From assembly GCA_003214315.1 (NCBI GenBank), contig QCLU01000001.1, forward strand, positions 62,001 through 126,000: 64,000 nt of DNA, in the 5' to 3' direction. The notes under the pieces are model-generated. The model saw only the letters and a list, made by a program, of their open reading frames with translations. It made no database searches and was not told where the DNA came from. Positions 1-11,988 of this stretch are shown here, one piece after another; positions within the stretch are counted from its first letter, which is position 1; each line of letters begins with the position of its first letter. The translations under genes were made by a program, and so were the position numbers. The DNA comes from Prochlorococcus sp. AG-418-D13. GTDB lineage: Bacteria; Cyanobacteriota; Cyanobacteriia; PCC-6307; Cyanobiaceae.

Positions 1-1364
1 TAAATAAATACACCAGCAATATCGGTAACGGTTGTAATAAAAGGAGAGGACATTAAGGCTGGATCCAATTTCATTCTGTCAAACAACAAAGGGAGGATCG
101 CTCCAGTTGTAGCAGCTAAAGTTGTTATAGATATTAAACTTATTCCCACCGCAGAGGCGATTAAAGGCCCTTCTCCTTGCCACCAAGCGAAGGGAAATAC
201 TACAAGCATCATAAAAACACCTAAAAGAGCGCCTGTTATTGCCTCCTTAACTACTGCCTTAAATGCACCAAGATACTTCAACTTTTGAGTACTTAAACCT
301 CGAATCACAACCGTTGAACTTTGAGCTCCAACATTCCCTCCAGTACCTATAAGTAGTGGAATAAATGCAGCTAATAAGACTATTTCTTTTAATATTTGAT
401 CGTTCATAGCTATAACTTTTGTCGTTAAACCATTTGCCAAAACCAAAATTAATAACCATAAAATTCTTCTTCGAGCAATCGTAAACAAACTACTTTGGAA
501 ATAATCATCTTCATCGCCAGGTTGTACTGCCCCCGCTGCATAAATGTCTCTTGTTGCTTCTTGTTCTATGACATCAATTAAATCATCGACGGTTACTATC
601 CCAACAAGTCTTTTTTCCTTATCAACGACTGGGAGAGCTAAAAAATCATATCTTTGTATTGCTCGAGCAACTTCTTCTTGATTCGTATTAGTAGAGATAT
701 TAACTACATCTCTTGTCATAACGTCTCCAATTGGCTTAGTAGGATCAGCTGTTACAAGGTCTCTTAAAGAGAGAATGCCAGTTAAATGTCTTTCTTTATC
801 TGTAACATATAAGCTGTAGATAGTTTCAGTAAATGGGGCCTTTTTTCTAACTAAAGAAAGTGCCTCAGCTGCTGTTTGCATCTCTTTAAGATCAATATAT
901 TCAGTTGTCATTAATCTTCCAGCAGTTTCAGGCTCATATCCAAGTAATTCAGCTGTTACTTTCCTTTCACCAGGACTAAGAGCAGATAAAAATTTTCTTA
1001 CAACTTTTGCTGGTAATTCATCAAAGAGTTGAACCCGATCATCAGGAGACATTTTTTCAACGATTTCTAAAACTTCTCCTGAACGAAGTCTTTCTAATAA
1101 AGTTTGCTGAACTACTGGATCTAAATATTCATAAACCTCAATTGCTTCATTTTTCTTTAATAATCGAAATGCCAATGCCTGCAAGATTTGTGGAAGGCTT
1201 CCAATAGCATCTGCAATATCAACAGGTTGGGATGGCTCTAAAAGTAACTTTGCCTCATCATAATTTCCCGCGATAAGCAATTCCTCAAGTTGAAAAGTAA
1301 TATTTTCTCGTGTACTTAAATCTGAAGATAGGGATGTAACTGTCTCAAGATTATCTTCGTTCAT
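1..1364 (-). CDS. mgtE: MgtE-family magnesium transporter (C-terminus cut by window edge)
   Basis: Magnesium channel/transporter of the inner membrane. Reading leftward from the ATG at 1364, the protein opens with an acidic helical MgtE N-domain containing LFDELPAKVVRKFLSALSP. Two CBS repeats follow (LYVTDKERHLTGILSLRDL, then LPVVDKEKRLVGIVTVDDL). The first hydrophobic segments come next, with the pore signature PLLVGTGGNVGAQSS. The CBS domains normally sense cytosolic Mg2+ and gate the pore. About 454 codons are visible; the final membrane helices lie beyond position 1. A GGAA purine stretch precedes the ATG. The gene lies 43 bases downstream of two fluoride-channel genes on the same strand and may share their transcript. 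Confidence 0.95.
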   Translation of the reverse strand, partial: MNEDNLETVTSLSSDLSTRENITFQLEELLIAGNYDEAKLLLEPSQPVDIADAIGSLPQILQALAFRLLKKNEAIEVYEYLDPVVQQTLLERLRSGEVLEIVEKMSPDDRVQLFDELPAKVVRKFLSALSPGERKVTAELLGYEPETAGRLMTTEYIDLKEMQTAAEALSLVRKKAPFTETIYSLYVTDKERHLTGILSLRDLVTADPTKPIGDVMTRDVVNISTNTNQEEVARAIQRYDFLALPVVDKEKRLVGIVTVDDLIDVIEQEATRDIYAAGAVQPGDEDDYFQSSLFTIARRRILWLLILVLANGLTTKVIAMNDQILKEIVLLAAFIPLLIGTGGNVGAQSSTVVIRGLSTQKLKYLGAFKAVVKEAITGALLGVFMMLVVFPFAWWQGEGPLIASAVGISLISITTLAATTGAILPLLFDRMKLDPALMSSPFITTVTDIAGVFI

Positions 1365-1407
1365 AAATATCATTCCTTATCAAAGTAACACCACCATTAT
1401 ATGAAAT

Positions 1408-1746
1408 TTAAGTAATTTTTCTACTTATCAAGAACCCGATAAACATTGTGAATAAATTTACGATAATGATTAAATTAAAAAAAATTATAAATTTTATCCA
1501 CTGCCCTTCATTTAAAATTTTGTACAGAAAATATATAAATCCGCTAAAGGATGTAAAGCAAGCAAAAAAACCACTCAATAAAATTTTTTCAATTGAATAA
1601 CTTAATCTTTTACTGATTAAAAAACCAACTAAAAATGATCCAATTAGTGAAGTAAAGCAGTTATTATTTATAATTAATCTTAAAAAAGTAGCTAAGTAAG
1701 CAGCTAAAAGAATATAGATCACATTATTTATTTTCACTTTAAACAT
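1408..1746 (-). CDS. crcB: CrcB/Fluc fluoride channel, second paralog
   Basis: Small four-helix membrane protein of the Fluc/CrcB family, which exports fluoride as a dual-topology dimer. The family core is visible: an early LR (residues 22-23), GSFLVG (36-41) and the phenylalanine-rich CFTSFSGF (63-70), equivalent to the usual TFSTFS. At 112 residues it is slightly short. Where relatives usually have Asn before the GSF motif (pattern VNxxGSF) this copy has Ser33. Its start overlaps the end of the upstream crcB by 13 bases, suggesting coupled translation and a heterodimer. Family assignment is firm; the heterodimer is inference. Confidence 0.87.
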   Translation of the reverse strand: MFKVKINNVIYILLAAYLATFLRLIINNNCFTSLIGSFLVGFLISKRLSYSIEKILLSGFFACFTSFSGFIYFLYKILNEGQWIKFIIFFNLIIIVNLFTMFIGFLISRKIT

Positions 1747-2102
1747 TGAACAAGAAAATAACCTAAGTAAAAGAAAAGGAATGAAAAAAGTATCACTTCG
1801 ATATAGTGAAAAAATAATCTTAGAAATTTTCTCTTTTTAAATAGAATAAATAGTTGATATATGAAGGAAGAAAATGTACTAAAACATCCTAAAAAACCGC
1901 CATAAAATAAAACTAACTTTTCGTTATTAATAAAATTTAAAGCTACTAAAATTCCTAAAAAAAAAGACGATAAAAAATTTACAATTGAAGTATTTTGAAT
2001 ATCAAAACCTATACTTTTTTTAAAATTATTTTGTATGAATATTCTCAGTATTAATCCAAAAGTACTGCCAAATAAAATTATACTTATTGAACTAAAATCC
2101 AA
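1734..2102 (-). CDS. crcB: CrcB/Fluc fluoride channel, first paralog
   Basis: Fluoride channel subunit, 122 residues, four hydrophobic segments. It keeps the family asparagine (V41-N42) ahead of SSFFLG, and the Phe-box GCFSTFSSF (72-80). The start is TTG at 2102, because no in-frame ATG lies near the N-terminus. The TTG sits 3 bases past the stop of the upstream gene, so translation is probably coupled. The tandem crcB arrangement resembles the heterodimeric Fluc pairs of Gram-positive bacteria. I see no crcB-motif (fluoride) riboswitch near it; expression probably comes from the gyrB side. Confidence 0.87.
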   Translation of the reverse strand: MDFSSISIILFGSTFGLILRIFIQNNFKKSIGFDIQNTSIVNFLSSFFLGILVALNFINNEKLVLFYGGFLGCFSTFSSFIYQLFILFKKRKFLRLFFHYIEVILFSFLFFYLGYFLVQCLK

Positions 2103-2105
2103 AAT

Positions 2106-4399
<2,294 letters not shown>

Positions 4400-4550
4400 T
4401 TAATATAAAAAAAATATTAAACTTTTAAAATGTTATTTTTAAAAGGTCTTTCGTTAAACTTACCACTGCAATAAGATAAAGGCTCTAAGTCAATGAAAAA
4501 TTTAATCTCTTTAATTATATAGCTAATATTATTTTTCTTCAGAAATTCAT

Positions 4551-5450
4551 ATGTCTTCATATCCACCTCATGTAATAATTTTAATTGGGCCTACTGCAAG
4601 TGGCAAAACTGAATTAGCTATTGAAATTGCAGAATATTTTAAAACTCGTATACACAATATCGATTCAAGGCAAATTTATAAGTCTATGGATATTGGAACA
4701 GCCAAGCCATCTAAAAAACAACAAAAAAAAATAAAGCATTTTTTAATAGATATTGAGGAGCCAATCCATCCAATTAATGTAAAACAATTTCAAGAAATTG
4801 CTCAGAAATCAATAAAAAGAGAAATTAAACAAGATTGTTTACCTTTTCTTGTTGGAGGGAGTGGGTTGTATATGAACTCAATTACAAAAGGATTTTTTGT
4901 ACCAGATGTCCCTCCTCAAAAAAATTTAAGAATACAATTAGAAGAACTTGGTCAGGAAAAATGTTGGGACTTGTTAAAAAATTGTGATCCATTATCAACA
5001 AAAAAAATCAATTTTGCTGACCACATTAGAACAATTAGAGCTTTAGAAGTCTTTTATGTAACAGGTAAACCTTTGTCAACTCTGAAAGTTCAAAAACCGC
5101 CTGAATGGAGGATACTAGAGCTTGGATTAGATAGAGATAATTTAAAAGAAAGAATTTTACAAAGAACAAAAAATATGTTTTTATCTGGAATTATTGAGGA
5201 GACGAACCATCTTATCTCTAAATACGGATTTGATTTGCCAATATTAGAAACTATAGGTTATCGAGAAGCTAGGGATGTTTTAAATAACCATTCAACAATA
5301 GACAAAGCGATTGAGTTAACTACGACAAAAACGATCCAATTTGCAAAAAGACAAAAGACTTGGTTTCGTAATAAAAATAATCCTCTTTGGCTTAATAACA
5401 AAAACCTGCTAAAAGATGCAATAATCAAGATAGAGTCTTTTTTAAGCTAA
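4551..5450 (+). CDS. miaA: tRNA dimethylallyltransferase
   Basis: Transfers a dimethylallyl group to N6 of A37 in tRNAs that read codons beginning with U. The 299-residue protein shows the P-loop [11 protein letters not shown] near residue 13, the substrate motif [17 protein letters not shown], the GGSGLYMNS loop and a C-terminal [11 protein letters not shown] segment, all typical of MiaA. The ATG at 4551 is divergent from gyrB across a 151-base spacer that should hold both promoters. infC follows 52 bases downstream on the same strand. tilS and mnmG elsewhere in the window also act on tRNA. Confidence 0.96.
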   Translation: MSSYPPHVIILIGPTASGKTELAIEIAEYFKTRIHNIDSRQIYKSMDIGTAKPSKKQQKKIKHFLIDIEEPIHPINVKQFQEIAQKSIKREIKQDCLPFLVGGSGLYMNSITKGFFVPDVPPQKNLRIQLEELGQEKCWDLLKNCDPLSTKKINFADHIRTIRALEVFYVTGKPLSTLKVQKPPEWRILELGLDRDNLKERILQRTKNMFLSGIIEETNHLISKYGFDLPILETIGYREARDVLNNHSTIDKAIELTTTKTIQFAKRQKTWFRNKNNPLWLNNKNLLKDAIIKIESFLS

Positions 5451-5502
5451 CTCTATAAAATAGATTTTATTCTTCATCCAATCAAATTATTAAATTAACT
5501 GA

Positions 5503-6075
5503 ATGCCCCCACGCCCACGCTTTGACCGCCGAGCTCCCGTTAGAGAGCTACCAAATATAAATGAAAGAATAAAATACCCTCAATTGAGAGTTGTTGACTC
5601 AGATGGAAAACAATTAGGTGTCATAGATAGATTAAAAGCATTAGAAATAGCATCTCAAAGGGAACTTGATTTAGTTTTGGTGAGCGAAAAAGCAACTCCT
5701 CCTGTTTGTAGAATAATGAACTACGGAAAATATAAATTTGAACAAGAAAAGAAAGCTAAAGAAGCAAAGAAAAAATCCCATCAAACAGAAGTTAAAGAAG
5801 TAAAAATGAGGTACAAAATTGACAAGCATGATTATGATGTCCGTATAGGTCAAGCTACTAAATTTTTAAAATCAGGAGACAAAGTAAAATGTACTGTATT
5901 TTTTAGGGGTAGAGAAATTCAACACTCAAATTTAGCTGAAACACTTCTTTTGAAAATGGCTAATGATTTAGAAGAGCAATCAGAAGTTCAACAAAAACCA
6001 AAAAGAGAAGGAAGAAACATGATTATGTTTTTAAGCCCTCGAAAGACTCCTCTCATTAAAAAAGATGATGGGTGA
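5503..6075 (+). CDS. infC: Translation initiation factor IF-3
   Basis: Binds the 30S subunit, checks start codon-anticodon pairing and prevents premature 50S joining. The 190-residue protein has the N-domain ([23 protein letters not shown]), a lysine-rich linker ([12 protein letters not shown]) and the C-domain with [17 protein letters not shown] and [15 protein letters not shown]. It starts with ATG at 5503, not the AUU used for autocontrol in E. coli, so that classical feedback is not evident. The arginine/proline-rich first dozen residues are usual in cyanobacterial IF-3. Here infC is separated from rpmI-rplT, which lie about 30 kb away. Confidence 0.97.
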   Translation: MPPRPRFDRRAPVRELPNINERIKYPQLRVVDSDGKQLGVIDRLKALEIASQRELDLVLVSEKATPPVCRIMNYGKYKFEQEKKAKEAKKKSHQTEVKEVKMRYKIDKHDYDVRIGQATKFLKSGDKVKCTVFFRGREIQHSNLAETLLLKMANDLEEQSEVQQKPKREGRNMIMFLSPRKTPLIKKDDG

Positions 6076-6152
6076 AAAGTTGCTAATATAAGATATGACG
6101 AATGTTAAAGTGTCACTATGTTCAAAAATAAATTAGTCAGGGTTTTTAGCAA

Positions 6153-7139
6153 GTGAGATTCCATATTCAACAAGAAAGTGATATCCCAGCATCTACACAA
6201 CTATATAATCAAATTTGTTTTGCAATTGCAGCAAGACATTATCCTCCTGGACACAGACTTCCCAGTACGAGGCAACTTGCAATGCAGACTGGACTCCACC
6301 GAAATACTATAAGCAAAGTCTATAGACAACTTGAATTAGATGGGGTTGTTGAAGCTATAGCTGGATCAGGTATCTATGTAAGAGATAATATTACTAAAAA
6401 AGAATTTAAAAAATCATTTTACTCAAAAAATAAAATAAATAAAGCACCAGATCAAGAAGCAAAGAAGGTTATTGACCAGTTGATAAGTCTGGGATGCACT
6501 TTACAAGAGACGAGAGATATATTGACCAATGAAATTGATTGGCGTATTAAGTGCGGATCAAAGATCATAGTAAGTACTCCTAGAGAGGATATTGGGGCTT
6601 CTATGTTAATAGCAGAAGACCTTTCTGCAACAGTTAATGTACCAGTAGAAGTTGTTCCTATGGAAGAATTAGAAAAAGTTTTGAGCAACTCAAATAATGG
6701 TACTATTGTCACAAGCAGATATTTTTTACAGCCTCTAGAAAAAGTTGCTAAACAACATGGAGTTCGCGCTATTGCAGTTGACTTGAGCGACTTTCAAAAG
6801 GAATTAAAAATTCTCAAGGAATTAAATACTGGAAGTTGTGTGGGTATTGTTAGTATAAGTCCTGGTTTATTGAGAGCAGCAGAAGTAATTATACACAGCA
6901 TGCGTGGCAGTGAATTAATGCTTATGACGGCAATCTCAGATAATAACAGTAGATTACTATCACTTTTAAAGGCTTCGAACCACATTGTGTGTGATGGACC
7001 TAGTTTATCAGTTGTAGAAAACACATTATTAAAAAATCGTTCTCAGTTGATGAGATTACCTCAAATAATATGTGCTAAAAATTATTTAAGTATCGAAACA
7101 ATAAATCAATTAAAAAAAGAAATAGGAGTTATTAATTAG
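6153..7139 (+). CDS. plmA: GntR-family transcriptional regulator, probable PlmA
   Basis: DNA-binding regulator of 328 residues starting at GTG 6153. Residues 12-78 form a GntR winged helix-turn-helix (STQLYNQI, HRLPSTRQLAMQTGLHRNT, then LELDGVVEAIAGSGIYV). The remaining 250 residues are an alpha/beta domain with no enzyme motif I can name; it is too short and lacks the PLP lysine of MocR proteins. This length and layout match cyanobacterial PlmA, reported to work with PII and PipX in nitrogen/carbon signalling. It contains several cysteines (for example in LGCTL and IKCGSK) that could be redox-active. cysE starts 3 bases after the stop, so the two are probably co-transcribed. Family is sure; PlmA identity is likely. 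Confidence 0.85.
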   Translation: MRFHIQQESDIPASTQLYNQICFAIAARHYPPGHRLPSTRQLAMQTGLHRNTISKVYRQLELDGVVEAIAGSGIYVRDNITKKEFKKSFYSKNKINKAPDQEAKKVIDQLISLGCTLQETRDILTNEIDWRIKCGSKIIVSTPREDIGASMLIAEDLSATVNVPVEVVPMEELEKVLSNSNNGTIVTSRYFLQPLEKVAKQHGVRAIAVDLSDFQKELKILKELNTGSCVGIVSISPGLLRAAEVIIHSMRGSELMLMTAISDNNSRLLSLLKASNHIVCDGPSLSVVENTLLKNRSQLMRLPQIICAKNYLSIETINQLKKEIGVIN

Positions 7140-7142
7140 ACC

Positions 7143-7880
7143 ATGGTATTGAAAACTTTTAAATCAGATATAGAAATTATCAGAGAGAGAGATCCTGCCG
7201 CTAGAGGAATAATAGAGATATTTCTTTGCTACCCTGGCTTTCAATCAATAGTTATTCATAGGTTTACGCATAAATTATGGCAATTGAAAATCCCTTTGAT
7301 TCCCCGCCTACTCAGTCATCTTAATCGGCTAGCAACAGGTATTGAAATCCATCCTGGAGCAAAAATTGGTAAAAGAGTTTTCATAGACCATGGAATGGGC
7401 GTTGTAATTGGTGAAACAGCTGAGATAGGAAATAACTGTTTGCTTTATCAGGGAGTGACATTAGGAGGTACTGGTAAAAGCCATGGCAAAAGACACCCAA
7501 CCTTAATGGAAAATGTTGTAGTCGGGGCAGGCGCAAAAGTGCTTGGATCCATCACGGTAGGATCTAATACACGTATTGGTGCTGGCTCAGTAGTTGTTCG
7601 AAATGTAGAGAGTAATAGTACTGTAGTCGGAGTTCCTGGTAGGGTAGTGCATCAAAGTGGTGTCAAAGTAAATCCGTTAGCGCACTCTGCCTTACCAGAT
7701 GCAGAAGCTAATGTTATAAAAAATTTAATGGATAGGATAGACTCTCTTGAAAATGAAATTCTTAAATTACAAAAAACTCTACAATGTATAACCAGCTCAG
7801 AATCTATTGATATTTCTAAACTCGGTGATTCTCAAAATCTTAAAGATAAAGAAATTTTTGAGTTTCTTGGAGATGATTAA
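7143..7880 (+). CDS. cysE: Serine O-acetyltransferase
   Basis: Acetylates serine from acetyl-CoA, the committed step to cysteine. This is the short 245-residue form with a reduced N-terminal helical region, followed by left-handed beta-helix hexapeptide repeats from about residue 65 (GIEIHPGAKIGKRVFIDHG). The active-site histidines sit in FIDHGMGVVIGETAEIG and GKSHGKRHPTL, and GVPGRVV closes the helix. A C-terminal segment (DRIDSLENEILKLQKTL) looks like a short coiled coil. The ATG lies 3 bases after the PlmA-like stop codon. The gene converges on secA with an 8-base gap, leaving no room for a separate terminator. Confidence 0.96.
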   Translation: MVLKTFKSDIEIIRERDPAARGIIEIFLCYPGFQSIVIHRFTHKLWQLKIPLIPRLLSHLNRLATGIEIHPGAKIGKRVFIDHGMGVVIGETAEIGNNCLLYQGVTLGGTGKSHGKRHPTLMENVVVGAGAKVLGSITVGSNTRIGAGSVVVRNVESNSTVVGVPGRVVHQSGVKVNPLAHSALPDAEANVIKNLMDRIDSLENEILKLQKTLQCITSSESIDISKLGDSQNLKDKEIFEFLGDD

Positions 7881-7888
7881 ATATTGAT

Positions 7889-10720
7889 TTAATTTTTTTC
7901 ATTAACGTCAGTTTTTGGTTGAAACATAAACATTGAATAAATAACATTTCGTCTCATATTGGTCATCATTTCGAGAAACATGTCATATCCTTCGTTTTTA
8001 TATTCGATTAATGGATCTTTTTGACCATAACCTCTCAATCCGACTGATTCCCTCAAGGAATCCATGGATTGAAGATGTTCACGCCATAAATTATCAATTT
8101 GCTGCAAAATGAAAAATCTTTCAGCTTCTCTCATTAATCCTGCACGAATCTTTTCTATTTGTGATTCCTTTAAATCATAAGCTATTCGCAACTGCTCTTG
8201 AAGATAGTTTTTTAGTTCTTCTATTGACAGTAAATTAATATCATCAGATTTAAGATCATCTAACAAATATATAAATTCTTTGACTTTAGAAATTAATTGA
8301 TCAATATTCCATTCTTCAGGAGGAAGATCAGGATTAATATAAGCATCTACAATTTCAATCATTGTTCTTTCTCCATATCCTATTACTTGTCTCTTTAAAT
8401 CAATTCCTTTCAATACTCTTAGTCTTTCGCCATAAACTGCTTTTCTTTGATTATTCATTACTTCGTCGTATTCAAAAACTTGTTTTCTAATATCGTAATA
8501 GTAGGTTTCAACTTTCTTTTGAGCACTTTCTAGAGACCTAGTAAGCATTCCTGACTCAATAGGCATATCTTCATCAACCCTAAAAGCATTCATTAGATTT
8601 GCAACTCTATCACCACCAAAAATCCTTAATAAATTATCATCTAAAGATAAAAAGAATCTTGTACTTCCAAGATCACCTTGTCTTCCTGCTCTTCCTCTAA
8701 GTTGATTATCCACTCTTCTTGATTCATGTCTTTCAGTACCAATGACATGTAAGCCCCCAGCTTCTCTTACTTTTTCTTCTTCATGAATCAAAACTTTCTC
8801 ATATTCTTTTTTCACATCAGACAAAGATTCTCTCAAAATCTTTATCAAGTAGTCATCAGTTGGTGCTTTTTCTGCGGCTGTAGCTATCCTGTCATCCAGC
8901 TCCAAAACAGAAAGTTGTCTATCTCCCCAATTTTTAACAAGTTCATCAGATAAAAGAGAGAGTTTCTTTTCAATTGCTTCATCTAGTTTGCAAGGAAAAA
9001 GACTTGTTGAAGAATTTGAAATGTTCTTTTTCAAATTTGAACCAGCTTTTGTAGAAAAACCACCCTTAGATTTTAAATTTCTTTGTTTAGGTATTGGTGG
9101 CTTATGCTCATTATCAGGCTTGACTAACAAAGGAATTAAAATTTCTTTTAATTTCAGCCTTGCCATATAGTCACTATTACCGCCAAGAATTATATCTGTT
9201 CCTCTTCCAGCCATGTTAGTCGCAATAGTAACAGCACCTGCTCTTCCTGCCTGAGCAACAATTTCTGCCTCACGTTCAACGTTCTCTGGCTTAGCATTTA
9301 ACAAATTATGAGGGATTTTTTCTTCAGATAAAAGTGAACTTAATAATTCACTTTTTTCAACACTTGTTGTACCAACTAAAACAGGTCTACCATCTCTATG
9401 AATTTGTGCAATTTCTTTAGCAACGGCATTCCATTTACCAATCTCTGTTTTAAATACTTGATCAGACAAATCTTGTCTCTTTCTTATTTGATTTGTCGGT
9501 ACAACTGTTGATTCTAATTTATAAGTTTTTTCAAATTCAACCTCCTCAGTTTTTGCAGTTCCCGTCATTCCTGCTAAACCAGGATATAAAAGGAAAAAAT
9601 TCTGATAAGTTATGGATGCTAATGTTTGAGTCTCAGGCTGAATTTTCAGACTCTCTTTCGCTTCTATTGCCTGATGTTGTCCATCACTCCAACGTCTTCC
9701 TGGCATTACCCTACCAGTAAATTCATCCACTATGATAGCCTCATCATCCTTAATAATATAATTCACATCTTTAATAAATAATTCTTTGGCTTTTAAAGCG
9801 TTTGTTACATAATGCGCCCAAGGATCTTGAGGATTATATAAATCATTAACTTCCAAATACTTTTCACATTTTGCAAAACCCTGATCAGTTAATATACAAC
9901 TTCTCTGTTTTTCATCAACTTCATAATCGCCTTCTGGATCAATACCATCTTTACTTAATTCTTTTGCTTTGACTAATACCAGAGATAATTCTGCAGCTTT
10001 TTGATACTTTTCTTGTGGTCTTTCAACTTGACCAGAGATGATTAGAGGCGTTCTTGCTTCATCAATTAATATTGAATCAACCTCGTCAATTACGCAGTAA
10101 TTAAATTTTCTTTGAACTACCTCAGTAATATCCGTAGCCATATTATCTCTTAAATAATCAAATCCTAATTCTGAATTTGTGGCATAAGTTATATCACAAT
10201 CATAATTTTTCTTTCTCTCAACTGGATTCATATCTTGCTGAATCAAACCAACGGATAAACCTAAAAAACGATGAACTTGTCCCATCCACTCTGCATCCCT
10301 TCTAGCTAAATAATCATTTACAGTAACAACATGAACACCTTTTCCCGTAAGAGCATTTAAATAACAAGGTAATGTTGCGACAAGAGTTTTTCCCTCTCCA
10401 GTCTTCATCTCAGCAATTTGACACTCATTTAAAACCATCCCCCCTATTAACTGAACATCAAAATGTCTCATATCAAGAACACGTTTACTTGCTTCTCTTA
10501 CGATTGCAAAGGCTTTAGGAAGAAATTCTTCTAGTAGTTCTTTTTGTTTTTTAAAATCTAATTGTGCTGAAATATTTGATTTAAGATTTTGAGTTTCTTT
10601 TCTAAGCTCATCATCGGTCAATTGAGAAATTTCTTCTTCTAAAAAATTTATCTCTTCCACTATTGGTTGATAGCGCTTTAACTTTCGTGTATTCGGATCT
10701 CCCAACAAAAGTTTTAGCAT
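7889..10720 (-). CDS. secA: Preprotein translocase ATPase SecA
   Basis: Motor that pushes unfolded precursors through SecYEG at plasma and thylakoid membranes. The 943-residue protein has Walker [13 protein letters not shown] (about residues 108-119), the [16 protein letters not shown] Walker B region, the preprotein cross-linking domain and the second helicase domain ([37 protein letters not shown]). About 100 residues, rich in Lys, Ser and Asn, separate the last two motifs, an insertion common in cyanobacterial and plastid SecA. The C-terminus ends without the zinc-binding CxC...CH tail of E. coli SecA. ATG at 10720. Confidence 0.98.
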   Translation of the reverse strand: MLKLLLGDPNTRKLKRYQPIVEEINFLEEEISQLTDDELRKETQNLKSNISAQLDFKKQKELLEEFLPKAFAIVREASKRVLDMRHFDVQLIGGMVLNECQIAEMKTGEGKTLVATLPCYLNALTGKGVHVVTVNDYLARRDAEWMGQVHRFLGLSVGLIQQDMNPVERKKNYDCDITYATNSELGFDYLRDNMATDITEVVQRKFNYCVIDEVDSILIDEARTPLIISGQVERPQEKYQKAAELSLVLVKAKELSKDGIDPEGDYEVDEKQRSCILTDQGFAKCEKYLEVNDLYNPQDPWAHYVTNALKAKELFIKDVNYIIKDDEAIIVDEFTGRVMPGRRWSDGQHQAIEAKESLKIQPETQTLASITYQNFFLLYPGLAGMTGTAKTEEVEFEKTYKLESTVVPTNQIRKRQDLSDQVFKTEIGKWNAVAKEIAQIHRDGRPVLVGTTSVEKSELLSSLLSEEKIPHNLLNAKPENVEREAEIVAQAGRAGAVTIATNMAGRGTDIILGGNSDYMARLKLKEILIPLLVKPDNEHKPPIPKQRNLKSKGGFSTKAGSNLKKNISNSSTSLFPCKLDEAIEKKLSLLSDELVKNWGDRQLSVLELDDRIATAAEKAPTDDYLIKILRESLSDVKKEYEKVLIHEEEKVREAGGLHVIGTERHESRRVDNQLRGRAGRQGDLGSTRFFLSLDDNLLRIFGGDRVANLMNAFRVDEDMPIESGMLTRSLESAQKKVETYYYDIRKQVFEYDEVMNNQRKAVYGERLRVLKGIDLKRQVIGYGERTMIEIVDAYINPDLPPEEWNIDQLISKVKEFIYLLDDLKSDDINLLSIEELKNYLQEQLRIAYDLKESQIEKIRAGLMREAERFFILQQIDNLWREHLQSMDSLRESVGLRGYGQKDPLIEYKNEGYDMFLEMMTNMRRNVIYSMFMFQPKTDVNEKN

Positions 10721-10757
10721 AAGTCAAAGTCCTTAAAAAATTTATCTTATTACAAAC

Positions 10758-10763
10758 ATTATA
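10758..10763 (-). promoter_or_regulatory. Candidate -10 element for secA
   Basis: A perfect TATAAT on the minus strand lies 37 bases upstream of the secA ATG, predicting a leader of roughly 30 bases. No matching -35 hexamer is visible at 16-18 bases, which is common for picocyanobacterial promoters. In DNA this AT-rich a TATAAT can occur by chance. Confidence 0.35.
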
Positions 10764-10894
10764 AATTAGTGCGTTACAACAGAATGAAGAAAACTATTAT
10801 CTCTTTATTTTATAGAAACGATCGATTAGGGTATTTAGATTAAAGTCACAAAAATAACCTAGCTGACATCACTTTTCAAAAATCTTTTTAATAA

Positions 10895-11350
10895 ATGAAA
10901 GAAATATCTCTAATCAAACATGCCAAAGGAGCTTTAGGGTTCAGGGTTTTTGGATTAGGTCCTAATCTTAAACCAACAAATGGATTAATTAAGCTACAAA
11001 AATTGCTAGATGCCAATGCTTTTTGGGCAAAAAATAGAACAATTAATGATCTAAAAAAATGTCTTGCTAACAGTGATGTCGTTATAAGTCTTTGGGTTGG
11101 CAAGGAAATAGTTGGTTTTGGTAGAGCTTTAACCGATGGTATTTACCGCGGAGTGCTTTGGGATATTGTTATAGATCAAAATCATCAAGGCAAAGGTTTT
11201 GGCACATTAATTGTAAAAAATCTTTTATCTTCTAAAAAAATTAAAAATACAAAAAAATTATATTTAATGACAACAAATAAAAAATTATTTTATTCTCAAT
11301 TTGATTTTAAAGAAGTTACTTCTCAAAATTTATTGATTCGTGAAATGTAA
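10895..11350 (+). CDS. GNAT-family N-acetyltransferase
   Basis: A 151-residue member of the GNAT superfamily, which moves an acetyl group from acetyl-CoA to an amine. The fold core is visible: strands around VVISLWVGKEIVGFGRAL and VLWDIVIDQNHQGKGFGTLIV. The last holds the CoA-binding motif Q-G-K-G-F-G. LYLMTTNKKLFYSQFDF near the C-terminus is the usual beta-bulge and YxxxGF-like end. The substrate cannot be told from sequence. It diverges from secA and converges on an NTF2-like gene with a 27-base gap. Confidence 0.85.
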   Translation: MKEISLIKHAKGALGFRVFGLGPNLKPTNGLIKLQKLLDANAFWAKNRTINDLKKCLANSDVVISLWVGKEIVGFGRALTDGIYRGVLWDIVIDQNHQGKGFGTLIVKNLLSSKKIKNTKKLYLMTTNKKLFYSQFDFKEVTSQNLLIREM

Positions 11351-11377
11351 TGCACGCTGTTTCTAAAGAAAACAAAA

Positions 11378-11809
11378 TCAAGATATAAATTTACTATAAA
11401 GCCATCTTATAAAAGGTCCTAAAATAGGAACTGGTCCAAAAGTTGGGCCGCAAAAATCAAAGTAATCTCTGTGCTCTTTTATTAATCCATTTTCACCAAA
11501 TAATAAACGAGTAGTTCCGGGATAAATAAATTCTTTACCCATAATTTTTAAACCCATTGTCCATTCAACAAATCCACAATCACCAGTTATGGAAATTGCA
11601 TGAGTTTCTAAAAAAACATCATCACATCTATTAACTAGCTTTTCTTGAGCTTTAACATAAGAATCTAAGCCCTCTGTTTCCTGCGTTGGGTCTGTAAAAA
11701 TAACATTCTCATTATAAAATTCAGCCCATTTTTGTTTTGTTGGTGCTTCTGCACCATAAGGTTTAGAAAATAATCCCTTTAAATCCTCAATAGAAATTGC
11801 TCTTGTCAT
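11378..11809 (-). CDS. NTF2/SnoaL-like domain protein
   Basis: A 143-residue soluble protein with the cone-shaped NTF2-like fold signature: an early WAEFYNENVIFTDPTQ strand, then DVFLETHAISITGDCGFVEWTM and GTTRLLFGENGLIKEHRDYFDF near the C-terminus. Family members include cyclases, isomerases and non-catalytic carotenoid- or ligand-binding proteins. The Tyr/Asp pair in HRDYFDF sits where SnoaL-like proteins often bind ligand. No function can be assigned. It lies just downstream of tRNA-Gly on the same strand. A second, unrelated NTF2-like gene occurs at 52561. Confidence 0.8.
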   Translation of the reverse strand: MTRAISIEDLKGLFSKPYGAEAPTKQKWAEFYNENVIFTDPTQETEGLDSYVKAQEKLVNRCDDVFLETHAISITGDCGFVEWTMGLKIMGKEFIYPGTTRLLFGENGLIKEHRDYFDFCGPTFGPVPILGPFIRWLYSKFIS

Positions 11810-11854
11810 TACGAAATTTTTATTAAAATTACTTTAAAAGATACAAACATTAAA

Positions 11855-11926
11855 AGCGGATGAAGAGATTCGAACTCTCGACATTCTCCTTGGCAAGGAG
11901 ATGCTCTACCACTGAGCTACATCCGC
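11855..11926 (-). tRNA. trnG: tRNA-Gly (anticodon GCC)
   Basis: A 72-nucleotide cloverleaf. The acceptor stem is GCGGATG paired with CATCCGC. The D arm contains GCTC-AGTGGTA-GAGC, and the anticodon stem-loop is TCTCC-TTGCCAA-GGAGA with GCC at positions 34-36. The T arm is GAGAG-TTCGAAT-CTCTT with one G-U wobble. The discriminator base is T and no CCA is encoded, as is usual in cyanobacteria. It reads GGC and GGU glycine codons. Confidence 0.97.
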
Positions 11927-11988
11927 ATGATTTTTTTATTTTATCTTAAAGAAGGGCTTAATAATAAAAAAAATAAATTTTTTTTTAA

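Noticed and set aside
259-459. A 66-codon minus-strand ORF inside mgtE
   Set aside because: It is a different reading frame of the same strand as the clearly homologous mgtE sequence. No independent support.
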